From assembly GCF_040183065.1 (NCBI RefSeq), contig NC_091125.1:129582621-129646620 (forward strand): a DNA stretch of 64,000 nt. The letters run 5' to 3'. Shown in pieces: positions 32,910-45,003 of the stretch; position 1 is the first letter of the stretch, and each line of letters starts with the position of its first letter. Made by a program: the position numbers and the translations under genes. Under the pieces are notes generated by a model. The model saw nothing but the letters and a program-made list of their open reading frames with translations. It was not told where the DNA came from and did not search any database. This stretch comes from Periplaneta americana (Eukaryota > Arthropoda > Insecta > Blattodea > Blattidae).

Positions 32910-34470
32910 ACCATTCGTAAATTGTGGGAAAGCAAGTTAACCAATCTGCCTCTGTTTCACTTCTATTCTGTCTTTCCTTCTTCTGCCATGCGTCTTATAC
33001 AATACATTCTTTCATCCATCGGTTCAAAATTTCAGAGGCTACTTTTATCTGAAAACCTCTTACAGTATCTCTAAATTTAATTCTAGTTTTTCGCTTTCTG
33101 TCTTAAGTCATCGATCATTCAAGTGGACTTAGCTATATTTTAACGGTCTCAGAGAGTAAGATATCAGTCCCACCTCCTGTAATTAATTTATTTTTCAACT
33201 TCACTTAAAATGAAGGTAACTAGCTCTAACCTTCGTTTTCAATAACTGTCTTAGAAATTTACCTATTCTCGTGTAACACGAGTTTTCCGCGAAGCACTGT
33301 TTGGAAGATAAGACCTTTAAGTAGCAGATTTCATGGTCTGAGCTACATCCATATGATTCGTTTCTGTCAATGTTAAGAACGCCTCGAGACGTTCAGCACG
33401 GAAGCCGAACTGCGCGATATTGGTTTGGCGCCGCTTTGGAGAGCCCTGACCCGTCTGCATTTGGGCAGGGGATGAAGTGAGGTAGGTGGATATTGATTTC
33501 CTTTGTCTCAACTCGGCGATAGCGTGGGAATAAATATCCCATCAAACTTCTCTGATGGGATTAGCGTTCGACGGCGCACTTGGCGTGTCTGCAGGTGAAA
33601 ACAAGCACGTTTCACCAACGTGAGGTCTTCTTGTTTGTTCCTTGGCTTTATTTAGCGCCGTTCTGATGTGGACAGATGGTTTCAGTTCTTTAGCCAAACC
33701 AACAATTTCCCTCCTCCGGCTCGAAGTGCTGAGAGTCGTGCGGATCTAGCTTCTGTTCCCGACAAAGAATTGGACATATAGATTATATTTCTTCCACAGA
33801 GCCGACTGTGTTCGTTGTCCTGTGTTTCTCCTTGTTTTATGGATACTTTCCTCAATGATGACTTTGTGTCATGCTGACCACATTACTAAGAAGTCCCGTT
33901 GTTTGTGAAGGTTGATTTATGATCCTTACAAGAGTAAGAACGGAATGAATCAAATGACGAAATTCTTGAAATAAATGAAGACTGTTTGCTGTTACTCCTC
34001 GAAACGACTGGGAATTTACTGTTGGTTAAGGATGATTAAAATTATAAAAATGCTGCTTTTGAGGTTATGATTATCAATATTAGGTCGTGGTGACGAATAT
34101 TGCTGTTGATATATTTTGCTGATAAATATTGACTTTAATAATTAATAATTTTTAATGTTCTTCAACTTGGTGAGGTTGCCAGAGAAAAAGAATGTTAAAC
34201 AGTAACATTTAAGATGTGACATTAAAAATGTCTTACAAGATGTTTGTTTACAATAAACTGAAATTTTCAGTAGATAATGTTTAACAGCAATGAAAATTTT
34301 CAGTAAAATAAAAAACAGATATAAAAAATAGAATGAGAAAATTCAACTGTAATTTGAATTGAAGTACAAATGTCGCCGTAAAATCTGCAGAGAGCCCTTC
34401 AAAGCTATCATAGAAATTTTCTTAATTGTTGTTGTTGGGACTCCAAATTTATGACTGAATGACACGAATT
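32910..34470. other. No gene recognised
   Basis: A GC-richer part (33290-33860) has a 64-codon minus-strand open stretch (33317-33511) that matches nothing known and may be an old transposon. The remainder is AT-rich. Confidence 0.35.
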
Positions 34471-34476
34471 GTTTTG

Positions 34477-34850
34477 TTATGGCCCTCTAGCGCCCACCAT
34501 TAATCCGATGACTTCTATATCCTTTTGTTTATATGATGTTTTGTAATAAGGGATAGTTGGTTCATGAATTGCCCTTTTCTCTAGATTAACTTCCTCGGGT
34601 TGATTCTGATGCGAATCGAATTTGATGGTCGGATCCAGAATATAACCTTTTGTCTCTCCGGGTTTAAATGTTATAATATCAATACGCCGAAGACTTCCGG
34701 TATCCGCTATTCCATGGACTTCTCCATTGGTAGTGTAGGCATTGGACTTATGGCATTTTGCGATTACAGACCTGATCTTGTGATGCCTGCTGTTACGAAG
34801 AGTTTCGTCAAATGGGCATGAACCCAAGACATGATAATGGCGTTGAATGT
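34477..34850 (-). pseudogene. C-terminus of a LINE with restriction-like endonuclease (R2/R4-type)
   Basis: An open minus-strand frame contains HYHVLGSCPFDETLRNSRHH, then IADTGSLRRIDIITF, then a GYILDPTIKFD segment, QNQPEEVNLEKRAIHEPTIP and IEVIGLMVGARGP with a stop. The C-x-H-like zinc knuckle, then R-x-D and (I)LDPT blocks, fit the restriction-like endonuclease end of R2/R4-type non-LTR elements. Only the last 120 or so codons are present. Clade assignment rests on remembered family features. Confidence 0.55.
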
Positions 34851-35370
34851 GGTTGACTCTGAATATTGATATGATGATTATTATGACCATGAATGTTGCT
34901 GTTGATGTTAAAAATGTTTATTATTGTTGATTTTGGTTATGATGTTGGATATTTATATTGACCGTTATGATGTTCATCAATGTTGCTGTTAATGATGAAG
35001 ATCATCAGCGCTAATGAATGTGATTGACGATGTCTGACGATGATGAATATTGGTGGATGTGGTTCACAATTATTAATATTCATGATCATGTTTTGTGACA
35101 AATGTTCAGTATTTTTGACGATTATGTGTATGGATAAGAATAGATTACGATGGTAAATTATGAATATGATTGACAATGATAAATGTTAATGTGGTTGACG
35201 ATTAAGAATATTGATGAATATGGTTGATGATGAATACTGATGGATGTGGATCACTATGATGAATATTGACGACGATTATGAATGTTTATAAGTTTGGTTG
35301 GCAGTGGTGAAAGTTGCTAAATCTAGTTGACTATGATGAATGTTGGTAAATATGGTTGACTATTACGAAT

Positions 35371-35614
35371 TTCTCTTATTTTACTTGTTTATTTAACGAC
35401 GCTATATAAACTACGAGATTATTTAGCGTCGATGGGATTGGTGATAGCGAGATGATATTTGGCCATAGATTACCTGACATTTGCCTCATGGTTAGGGAAA
35501 ACCTCGGAAAAAACCCAACCAGGTAATCAGCCCAAGCGGGAATCGAACCTGCGCCCGAACGCAACTCCGGATCGGCAGGCAAGCGCCTTAGCCGACTGAG
35601 CTACTCCGGTGGCT
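35371..35614 (-). mobile_element. SINE family B, full length, 12-bp target duplication
   Basis: Minus-strand tRNA-like head at the right (B box gggaatcgaacctgcgcccg, A-box region ccttagccgactgagctac), body with gattacctgacatttgcctc, tail ttatttaacgacgctatata at the left. actattacgaat lies on both sides (35359-35370 and 35615-35626), inside the degenerate minisatellite. Confidence 0.93.
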
Positions 35615-35813
35615 ACTATTACGAATGTTGGCAAATATGGTTTACCATGATTAATGTTAATAAATTAATGTGGTTGACGGCGATGGATATGATTGACGGT
35701 GGTGAATATTTCAAGATGTTGACGATGACGAATTTTGAAAACTACGGTTGACAATGATAAATATTGATGAATGTGATTACGATTATAAATATTGATAAGT
35801 GTGGTGCTGATAA

Positions 35814-35814
<1 letters not shown>

Positions 35815-35867
<53 letters not shown>

Positions 35868-35930
35868 TTTATTTAACCTGGCAGAGTTAAGGCCATACGG
35901 CCTTCTCTAACACTCAACCAGGAGTGGTGG
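35815..35930 (-). mobile_element. (AAT)n plus 3' end of the CR1-like LINE
   Basis: After (AAT)n to about 35865, tttatttaacctggcagagt and taaggccatacggccttctc match the 3' UTR end of the LINE at 10776. A very short 3' fragment. Confidence 0.75.
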
Positions 35931-36299
35931 AAGATGATGAATGTTGATAAAGGTGTTCACCTACTGCAAATAAGGGATTTAGTTTTGATTTATGTTGTTG
36001 ACGATGATGAACGTTGAGAAGTATTATTAATGGTGACGAATGTTGATAAATGTGTTGATCTAATTGAGGGATTGAATATTGGCGATTATGAATGTGTTGA
36101 GTATGATGACGATAGTGAATATTGATGAATGTCGTTGAAGATGATAAATGGTGATTATGAATATTTATGAATGTGGTTGACTAGAATAAAAGGTAATGAA
36201 TGTAGTTGACTATGATAACTGTTGACGAATGTTATTGGTCACGACGTGTGTTAATGTAGTTGACTATTAGATATTCATTACGATGATTCGTTAATGATG

Positions 36300-36930
36300 C
36301 TAAAGTTAATGACGATTATCTTGATAACTAAAAGACGGATTAAGGAAAGCCAAAGAAACTTCGTTTAGAATGCACAGTCTGAATTTAGAGTCTCGGAAAG
36401 TAGTCCGAAATGAGACATTTGGCAGTAGCAAGAGCAATATAAAAGAAAGCAATTTTGTCCACTTTGATATTTTCTGAAATACACAACATAGACTATTTTT
36501 TGGAACATACTGTAGCATTGTTGAAGGGTTCGCGATCTCAAACCTCTGACAGCGGAGAGTTCAATTTGTGCAAGGAATGCTTGAGAAGGGGAGGGGGTTG
36601 AGTGCAATGAAGCAGCAGACGCATCTACTTCGCCTGGGACATGGAGCAATTAATAAGTGTCCCATTGGTCTCAATGAGCTGCCAAGGACGCATCAACAAA
36701 CAATCCATTAGCTTAGCATCAGAGTAATGCAGTGCTGCGGACTTCAGGCGTCACTAAATGCGGAAGTCTTAGTTTTAATAAACGACGGAATCGGTGATCA
36801 TGGACTGTCCGTCCTCATAGCACATGCCAATCTGTGGGTTTAGCAGGTACCGTACTTGCTTCCGGACTCCAGTGTCGTCCCTTCAAACCCAGCGGAGGCA
36901 GTTTGAATTTTAGGTGAAAAAAGAACAGTA
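36300..36930. other. No gene recognised
   Basis: Two overlapping minus-strand open stretches (36306-36649) have no recognised domain. Confidence 0.35.
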
Positions 36931-36931
36931 G

Positions 36932-36939
36932 GCCTAAAA
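36932..36939. other. Left target-site duplication of hAT element
   Basis: gcctaaaa; the right copy at 38125-38132 is gtctaaaa, one difference. Confidence 0.75.
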
Positions 36940-38124
36940 CAGTGGTTGCCAAACATCACGAAATTGTGACGTAATAGAAATGCAACCTGCACACCACTGT
37001 CGCAGGGAGAGGGGTGGAGTGGGTGTCTTCTCAGGTAATGCAGCGAATAACAGTGCAGAGACGGACTGTGACCAAAAAACAAAAACAATATAATGATCTT
37101 CTACTTATTAACTACACACACTTTTTTTCCATGTTATCTTTTATCCTCCTATTCATTACTTTTGTATTATTAATAAAATAAAATATATTTTCTTATTTAC
37201 CATAAAAAGAACGTGTACTTCACATCAGCAGATATTTGAAATTAGAAAAACTTACCAGGCTGGTCACGAAGTCGTAAATTACACTACATACTTCAAAAAA
37301 AGTCGAAGTATTTTACCCCGATGAACACATAGAAGTCGATAATTTTTGTTTGTTTACTAATTAAATATTCAAATTACACTACATACGTCGGAAAAAAACG
37401 TCGAAGTATTTTACCCGATTAAGACATAGAAACCGATACTTTTTATTTTTGGTTTATTAATCAAATATTCAAGTTACAGGTAACGGCGTGGTAGTCTTTA
37501 TACCAAGAAGAATAATGACAACGTACATTATTCTTTTATACTCCATCTAACATTTTACAACAAATTAAGTATCTCATATTTTTGCCATCTGCACAAAAGA
37601 AATACTTTTGCTCCCATGCTCCTTAAAATTAAGTTTTTACATATTATCTGTTTTCTGTTTTGGAAAAGACATCGAAACATAATATTATCCTACACACTTG
37701 TAACATCACATGTGTACGTCCGCTGCTGATAAATGTCTTGTCTTATATCGAAGTAGCCACCGGCGTGGCTCAGTCGGTTAAGGCACTTGCCTGCCGGTCT
37801 GAAGTTGCGTTCGGGCTCGGGTTCGATCCCCGCTTGGCTGATTACCTGTTTGGGTTTTTTTCCGAGGTTTTCCCCAACCGTAATGTGAATACAAGGTAAT
37901 CTATGGCGAATCCTCGGCCTCATCTCGCCAAATATCATCTCGCTATTACCAATCTCATCGACGCTAAATAACCTAGTAGTTGATACAGCGTCGTTAAATA
38001 ACCAACTAAAATATATATATCTCTCGAAGTGATGGCTGTAAACAGAGGGTGGGGGTATGATGCCATGGTTACGCTTGAGTAGAGACAGGGGCATGTGTCG
38101 CGACACAGCTTTTGGCGATCACTG
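36940..38124. mobile_element. Nonautonomous hAT-like element carrying a SINE
   Basis: The ends CAGTGGTTGCCAAAC and, inward from the right, CAGTGATCGCCAAAAG fit hAT terminal repeats (CAGTGNTNNCCAA). An 8-bp duplication with one mismatch flanks it. No transposase was found. Inside is a direct duplication of about 100-110 bp (37275-37480; both halves have gtcgaagtattttaccc) and a complete SINE of family B. Confidence 0.8.
37756..38008 (+). mobile_element. SINE family B, full length
   Basis: tRNA-like head gccaccggcgtggctcagtc with B box ggttcgatcccc, body gattacctgtttgggttttt then aatctatggcgaatcctcgg, and tail ttgatacagcgtcgttaaat aaccaacta. Lies inside the hAT-like element. Flanks share tatc/gaagt but a clean duplication is not visible. 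Confidence 0.92.
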
Positions 38125-38146
38125 GTCTAAAATGTGGGTTGTACTA

Positions 38147-39139
38147 TAGATAAGGAATTAAAATTTGGATTGAGTCTTGATAGGAGTCCGCCTGTTTGTA
38201 AGCAACAATTTCTCACGTCTGTCCACGAGCCAAACTTATACGAGATGGACCAGTCAAACAGAAAGATTTGATGAGAGTATACTGTTTATATAAAGAGGGT
38301 GAGAATGAATATAACCCTCTCTTCTCTACCTACTTTACAATTTATGACTCCTTAGGCTGTGACATCACATCTCCGCGTTCCCTAGTAACCAAGTTGTTTG
38401 TCTCTACCATGTTTTGTTAAATGTTACTCATCGTTACTGCAAACTGCAATTAATTGATTTCACTGTTCATGAGAAACCTCTCCATGCCCAAAAGGTAACG
38501 GTATGGTGCGCGGTTTCATCAACTGGAATAATCGACCCATTCTTTTTTTTAGAATGAGGCCGGAAATGCAGGGACTGTTAATTCAGTGCGATATGTTAAA
38601 ATGATACAGAACTTTTTTACACCACAACTCGCCCATTTTCCAGTGAGTGAAAACACATTGTTTCAACAGGACGGAGCAACAAGCCACACCGCAAGCTGTG
38701 AACGCTTTGTTCCCGGCCCGCGTCATTTCTCAGAAAGGGGATATCACTTGGCCGTCTAGGTCACCTGATTTAACGGTATGTGATTTCTTCCTATGGGGAT
38801 ATCTCAAAATGGAGGTGTTTGGGGGCAGTCCACCCAGAACAATTCCAGCCCTAAGAGGTCGCTGCGATGCCTGTCAATATGCTGAGAGGGGTTATGCAAC
38901 AGTTTGTGGCCAGACTCGAAGAATGCGTGCGTTTCAATGGAGGTCACTTGGCTGCCGTAATTTTTAAGAAATATATTTTTTTCTTGTTGCATACCTAATG
39001 GTTATTCATGTACTTGACATTTCTACTCATTAAATTGATATAATAGTAATTCTTCATTCTTTTTCTGCGCCTTGAAATCTTTCCGTTTGACTGGCCAACA
39101 TTGTGCAAAAGGGAGCTCCAAATTTTATTTCCTTATCTG
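38147..39139 (+). mobile_element. Tc1/mariner-type transposon, 993 bp
   Basis: Ends TAGATAAGGAATTAAAATTT and, inward from the right, CAGATAAGGAAATAAAATTT, with a second matching block ccagtcaaac(a/g)gaaagattt about 100 and 46 bp in. TA flanks both ends (38145-38146 and 39140-39141). It encloses a decayed transposase and starts only 14 bp after the duplication of the neighbouring hAT element. Confidence 0.85.
38446..38968 (+). pseudogene. Tc1/mariner transposase, frame-broken
   Basis: The translation follows the catalytic domain across several frames: DFTVHEKPLHAQKVTVWCAV, then a run of T disturbing the frame near 38541. Next come NEAGNAGTVNSVRYVKMIQN, FQQDGATSHTA (second catalytic aspartate) and, in another frame, WPSRSPDLTVCDFFLWGYLK. 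The last is the third catalytic region. At least two frameshifts separate these. The DNA-binding N-terminus is absent. Confidence 0.8.
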
Positions 39140-39144
39140 TACAT

Positions 39145-40165
39145 AACTGAAGGGAAATTATTTAAATTACACACAGCTCAGAACTAGATATAAATAAGGT
39201 TTTAATATGAAAAAAATTTCGAATGGCTAGGAATCAGTTCAATAGAACATAATTTTAATGTTTAATATAAATTCACTACATTGGACCAAAGCAAGTTTCA
39301 GTGCAAGGATCCGTCCCTGATTCGGCTCTGGAAAAGCCAAGCCAATAGCTTCCTGACCTTTACTGACTTGGCTGTATGAAGTTGTTCATTAGAGAGACGC
39401 TGACACCTGTCACTGAATTCATAGCCACGATATAGGATGGCGACTGTCGAGAACTAATCTGTCGTGGGCGGGAAATGGCAAGTTTTAAGGCCAGTGATTT
39501 TAACGTCGATTGATTTATACGGTTGAAATTTCAGCGCGCTATTCATAGCTTAATCAAAATCCATTAAATGTCAGGAAGTTATGGCATATGTTGGATAGTT
39601 AGATACTATATGAATAACAACTGGCATTTCTCTATAACAACCAATTAGGCCTATTCAAATGCGTTACCGTGTTAAAGTTGGACGTTTAATCTTATTTCTC
39701 GTTACGGTTTTAGTTATTGAAAGGTTCTTGATCGGGGATGTTAAAACGCTTGCACTGCGTGCTCTCTAGAACCCGTACATTTCCTTAAGAGCGATGATAG
39801 TACTTTATCTTGCTGAGAAGTGAACCTTGTTGGATTTGTATTGCTCATAGTATGAGCCCGTAATACAGGCGTTTTGACATCCCAGCTCTTGATCTAACAA
39901 GGGGAGAATGTGCTATGATAAAGCAATGTTCTAACGAAGCTCATTCGAGATGGTAGGGTTTAAAGTTCACACTCAAATACAGCCATGTTCCCACGAAAAT
40001 GAGTCCTTGAAATGTAATGTCAGGTTTCAATATTACCTGTCAGTTAACTTATAGAAGCCAGTGTGATCTAACGGATAACCATGTGGACTAATATGTGAAA
40101 GAACCCTTATTCAAGACTCTTTATACCCTATTCTGCCTTTCTGTTACTTTACATTATCATGATGC
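39145..40165. other. No gene; weak inverted repeat at 39729-39898
   Basis: ggttcttgatcggggatgtt aaaacgc and an approximate reverse complement at 39866-39898 enclose about 105 bp. Nothing else was recognised. Confidence 0.4.
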
Positions 40166-40170
40166 AGGTA

Positions 40171-40171
40171 C

Positions 40172-40227
<56 letters not shown>

Positions 40228-40240
40228 GTTATTATTATTA

Positions 40241-40291
<51 letters not shown>
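40171..40291. repeat. (ATT)n microsatellite, about 120 bp
   Basis: About 40 ATT triplets with two GTT variants. Confidence 0.95.
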
Positions 40292-40412
40292 TCATCGTGC
40301 ACGTCTCTAGCGTTTACTGGATTGTTTGTATCGTGGGTTGATGTAAACGTATACAAATTTACGATACACAGAAGGGGGAGGAAAATATTAAAGAAATAGA
40401 AAGGCGTGAAAG

Positions 40413-40484
40413 TGCGGTGATTCGAACCGAAGCTCTCACACACCAATCAAAATCGTTAGAGTATTAGTTAAGCTACATTGACTT
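40413..40484 (-). other. tRNA-like SINE head
   Basis: On the minus strand gtagcttaactaatactcta and a perfect B box ggttcgaatcacc are at tRNA spacing. No SINE body recognised. Confidence 0.5.
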
Positions 40485-40489
40485 ATGTC

Positions 40490-41300
40490 AAATCAGTTGA
40501 AACTGACGACACATATTAAATCATTTTTTTAATAGCTGACCGTCTTTGCCTTCAACTTACTTGAATTTACCCTTCAAACCTTGCAATTCGGCATCGGTTT
40601 CATTAAAATATGGTTTTTTCACATTATGCCCTCCTATTGTGAGTTTACAAGCTGAACTTTATACATCTAACATTAAGCGGAAAAACAGAAAAATTACTTA
40701 TCGTCGGATTACTTCCAAAACCTCGTAAGTCGAATTTTTTTTCCGAATGTCGAAATCTGTGCATATTTTCAAAATTCGTGTGCTAATAACACCTTCTAAG
40801 TATCCAAATGTTTCTATATTTTATAAATAACAAATGCATAACAGGTCGTTAGCTGGGGTATAAAAAGAATAAGTTATTTTGCTCTTGTACAATTTCCTCA
40901 AATGCAGTTACGAATTTTTATAAGTAAGCCATCTGGAAACAAAAAGAAAAAAGTGACAGGGATTTAAGGAAGTCTCTGTGATTGCGTGTAACATCTATAG
41001 CACGGGTGTCCGAACGCCTATAGAACAGGAGATATTGCACTTCAAGCATGCTCTGCTAAGGTCAATAACTTTCCATATAAAATAGGAAAACTACCTTAAA
41101 GAATATGCGCCGCAGGTTGCTTACGCCAGGGGTTACCTCGTACTAGAATAAAATGGTAATGAATGTAGTTGACTATGATAACTGTTGACATCTATGCTGT
41201 ATAGTCTATACTGAAACTAAGATAAATAAGTACAGTGTGCTGTAAGATTTAAGTGTGTCTAATGAAAGGAATGAAATAACCTATGAATAACGATCAATTC
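40490..41300. other. No gene; stray minisatellite piece at 41151-41193
   Basis: The stretch ctagaataaaatggtaatga then atgtagttgactatgataac is almost identical to 36181-36222 in the degenerate minisatellite 5 kb away. Confidence 0.6.
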
Positions 41301-41424
41301 AATAATAATAATAATAATAATAATAATATTAAAATATTATACTATTAAGAGGACAAGTAAAGAACAGTTTCTGAGCCACAGCCATTAAACAATTAACTAG
41401 TATATTGTACATAAAAATAATAAT

Positions 41425-41763
41425 CCGTGGCGCTACAGCCCATGAAGGGCCTAGACCGACCGGCTGCCTGCTGGCCTCACTTCCACATGCCGTAGCAGAG
41501 GTGGACGATCATACAACCAGAATGGAGGTATCGTGTGGTTAGCACGATGATCCCCCCCGCCGTTATAGCTGGCTTTCGCAACCGGATTTCGCTACCTATC
41601 GTAGCTCCCCAAGTGCATCACGATGCTGGGCGGGCAGCGGTCCCAAACACTGGCTGAAATTTCATGAGAAAATTTCTTCCCCCATGAGGACTCGAACCAA
41701 CGCGCATTTCATAGCGCGAGTCTTAGGCAGGATGCCTTAGACCACTACGCTACGGCGCGGGAC
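41425..41763 (-). mobile_element. SINE family D, full length, about 339 bp
   Basis: Minus-strand tRNA-like head at the right (ggttcgagtcctcatggggg region, A box gtagcgtagtggtctaaggc), body with aattttctcatgaaatttca and caaccagaatggaggtatcg, ending ccgtggcgctacagcccatg at the left. The head has an extra arm like a Leu-type tRNA. Recalled as a widespread insect SINE. Confidence 0.85.
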
Positions 41764-42017
41764 GTATTGTACGTAAGTACATGAAAATATCCCGTAAATA
41801 CTTATAAATACTTAAGTAAAATGAACTAAAATCAAACTTACAGGCCTATTACATTTTAAATGTAACATGTAAAGCTAGAAGAAAAAGAAATTAATTTTCC
41901 ACTTACAATTATAACTTATTATAGACCATCTTGTGAAGAAGACAGAACTTCTCGTTAATAACAGACGATTATGCATTCCGCAGGCGAGATTGAGTCAATG
42001 ATTGTCCTTTCCGCACG

Positions 42018-42018
42018 T

Positions 42019-42081
<63 letters not shown>

Positions 42082-42092
42082 CTTATTTTTAT
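42018..42092. repeat. (TTTA)n microsatellite
   Basis: About 18 TTTA units. Confidence 0.95.
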
Positions 42093-42116
42093 TAACTGAC
42101 TGATTCACTGACCGGC

Positions 42117-42193
42117 TGATTGATTGATTGATTTATTTATTTATTTATTTACTTATTGGATTGATTGATTGATTGAGTGAGTGATTGATTGAT

Positions 42194-42257
<64 letters not shown>

Positions 42258-42287
42258 CGATCGATCGATCGATTGATTGATTGATTG
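42117..42287. repeat. (GATT)n microsatellite with GATC variants
   Basis: GATT repeats with a short TTTA insert at about 42131-42150 and a GATC cluster at 42254-42270. Confidence 0.95.
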
Positions 42288-42289
42288 AT

Positions 42290-43540
42290 TTCACAAGGGC
42301 TGGATTCGGGATGGATCCTTGCACTTTGGCTCATTGTACACCCTATATGTGATGATTGTTCAAGTTCGACGGAATCGTGAATCCGACTTTGATAGGCAGG
42401 CCATCCTTCTGAGTCCTGCAGGTAAGGTCCCATCGGCTACTGACAAGCCCAAACCCAGAGCCCGGAACCTTCAGCCATTACAACCTATATCAGCATCAGA
42501 AAGCCGTACTAACCCCAGACATCACCCCAACCAATTTTTACTAATACAGATGATAGCTGAAATGAGGGGGAAGAAGAAAGTGTAGACGGAAAGAAAGAGG
42601 GAAACGGGAGAAAAATCTTCTGCGACGACCGTTTTGTCCACCACAAATTCCACTGTATGCACAGACGAGGCTTTCCACACCTTACAGGCCCGCATCGTGG
42701 CCAATGCGTATATCTCAGACAACTGCAGTGCACACTCTTAAAAATTAACCATTTTTTTCTGCAATGAAATATGTAGCCGAGCGAGTGGAGCCTTCTGACT
42801 TTACGTCAGCAGAGCGCTAGGCAGACAGACAGACTTGCTGAAGTGGATGACTCATATAATTTTCGCACCCTCTTGTCTTCTGCAAAGACACCATGAGGCG
42901 CCGCGTTGTAGAATGACGTGAGCAGTTTGCACGAAGTTGCTGGCTGATAAAACAAGGCGTCGCGTCGGTACGAGCCTTATAATACTCGGTGCTTCGTGAC
43001 GTCAGTGAATTGCGTGCTCCATCCCAAAACACTGATTGAGGATCTTAATAAAGTTCGAAATTCCACTTGGTCGATTTCACAATCTTCATGAAATGGCGTA
43101 AGCAGACATTTCTTTATGTCTGTTTTAGCTTGAAAGCATATAGGACAGGAGAAAGCGTTGCGAAGGGAATTTTAGTGCTTGTTGCTGTGTAACGACTATG
43201 ACGTCAAACTACTCTCAATACTCCCCATGATATCTACCACTTGACGCGGGGAAATTTTAATTATTACTGTGTCATATGGTGATGTTTATTCAAGGAGCTG
43301 CGTAGGCCATTGACTATGCTTACATTAGAACACAAGGAACATGTTAGCATTGACTTTGTTGGTTTTGTATAACGAAATTTATGTGGTAAATTAAATTTTA
43401 TAATTGTTTACGTATAGTAAATATATGCAGGATAATTTATTGCGTTTTAATTAAATTTTGAAATAAATAAGGAACTTTAGTTCCCTACATGTTATTTCAC
43501 TCTGTAGACATAATAAAAATTAATTGCCTTACTAAAGCAG
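42290..43540. other. No gene recognised
   Basis: Moderately GC-rich to about 43050, open for 60-90 codons on both strands without recognisable domains. A donor-like cag/gtaaggt lies at 42420. AT-rich after 43270. Confidence 0.35.
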
Positions 43541-43557
43541 AAAACAATGTTGCAAAT

Positions 43558-43810
43558 CTTTTTATTGGGTTATTTTACGACGCTGTATCAACATCTCAGG
43601 TTATTTAGCGTCTGAATGAAATGAAGGTGGTAATGCCGGTGAAATGAGTCCGGGGTCCAGCACCGAAAGTTTCCTAGCATTTGCTCGTATTGGGTTGAGA
43701 GAAAAAACCTCGGAAAAAACCTCAACCAGGTAACTTGCCCCGACCGGGATTCGAACCCGGGCCACCTGGTTTCGCGGCCAGACGCGTTGACCGTTACTCC
43801 ACAGGTGTGG
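43558..43810 (-). mobile_element. SINE family A, full length, 14-bp target duplication
   Basis: Minus-strand tRNA-like head at the right (gggattcgaacccgggccac; gtttcgcggccagacgcgtt), body with cggggtccagcaccgaaag and tail gggttattttacgacgctgt at the left. acaatgttgcaaat flanks both sides (43544-43557 and 43811-43824). Confidence 0.95.
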
Positions 43811-44724
43811 ACAATGTTGCAAATGTTATCATTTTTTCCTAATATTGAAATTTCATAATTCATTTTTCCTAAAACCCATATCTGCTAAAGTAATGGACTT
43901 AAAGACAAAATCGTTATCATGGAAATGTAGATGTCAAAGCGTGTATAAATAAACTTAACAAAAATAATCGTTACCATGGAAATGTAGATGTCAATGCGTG
44001 CATAAATAAACTTAACAAAAATAATCGTTACATGGAAATGTAGATTAAAGCGTGTATGAATAAACTTAACAAAAATAATCGTTACCGTGGAAATGTAGAT
44101 GTTAAAGTGTGTATAAATAAACTTATCAAATGTAATCGTTACATGGAAATATAGATTAAAGCGTGTATAAATAACCTTAACAAAAATAATCGTTACCATG
44201 GAAATGTAGATGTCAAAGCGTGTATAAATAACCTTAACAAAAATAATCGTTACAACGGAAATGTAGATGTCAAAGCGTGTATAAATAAACTTAACAAAAA
44301 TAATTGTTACCATGGAAATGTAGATGTTAAAGCGTGTATAAATAAACTTAACAAAAATAATTGTTTCCATGGAAATGTAGATGTTAAAGCGTGTATAAAT
44401 AAACTTAACAAATATAATCGTTACCTTGGAAATGTAGATGTTAAAGTGTGTATAAATAAACTTAACAAAAATAATCGTTACAATGGAAATGTAATGTCAA
44501 AGCATGTATAAATAAACGAAAAAAATTATTACCATGGAAATGTGGATATTAAAGCATGTATAAATCAACTTAACAAACAAATCGTTACCATGAAAATGTA
44601 AATGTTAAAGCGTGTATAAATAAATTTAACAAAAACAATGGTTACCATAGAAATGTGGATGTTAAAACGTGTATAGGTCTATATAAACTTAACAAAAGTA
44701 AATGTTAGCATGGAAATGTAAATG

Positions 44725-44950
44725 CTGCTGTTGTTTAGTCAACTTTCCGAAGACGTGAGGCAACTAAGCCAGGAGATAATGGAACAGTAGTCAGTTCCTT
44801 TCCCCCTCTATTGCATACATCCCCGATTAGCTACATGTTACATTAATCAGACTTCAGATGTATACAAACAATTGTCCTTCCTCTGACACTTATCGTCAAG
44901 TGAGATGTGATGTCTGATAGAGGTACATATCAGCCAGAACCTCAGTCAGA
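44725..44950 (+). mobile_element. SINE-like element E inserted in the minisatellite
   Basis: Begins gctgctgttgtttagtcaac, continues aactaagccaggagataatg and ttagctacatgttacattaa, ends atcagccagaacctcagtca. Recalled as a common insect interspersed repeat. Minisatellite sequence resumes on both sides (aaatgtaaatg / agatgtagatg). Confidence 0.7.
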
Positions 44951-45003
44951 GATGTAGATGTTAAATAAACTTAACCAAAAAAAATCGTTACAATGGAAAT
45001 GTA

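Larger units (their letters stand above)
34890..36290. repeat. Degenerate minisatellite rich in gatgaatgttgatgaatgtggttga
   Basis: About 1.4 kb built of variants of gatgaatgttgataaatg and tggttgacgatgatgaa, with a period of about 30 bp. The units are too diverged to count. A SINE (35371-35614) and an (AAT)n/LINE-tail patch (35815-35930) interrupt it. Confidence 0.75.

Noticed and set aside
42149..42433. 94-codon minus-strand frame rich in Ser, Ile, Asn and Gln
   Set aside because: It comes from the (GATT)n tract.
43885..44370. 161-codon open frame on the minus strand
   Set aside because: It lies entirely in the 57-bp minisatellite; a unit of 19 codons keeps any stop-free frame open. No start context or domain.
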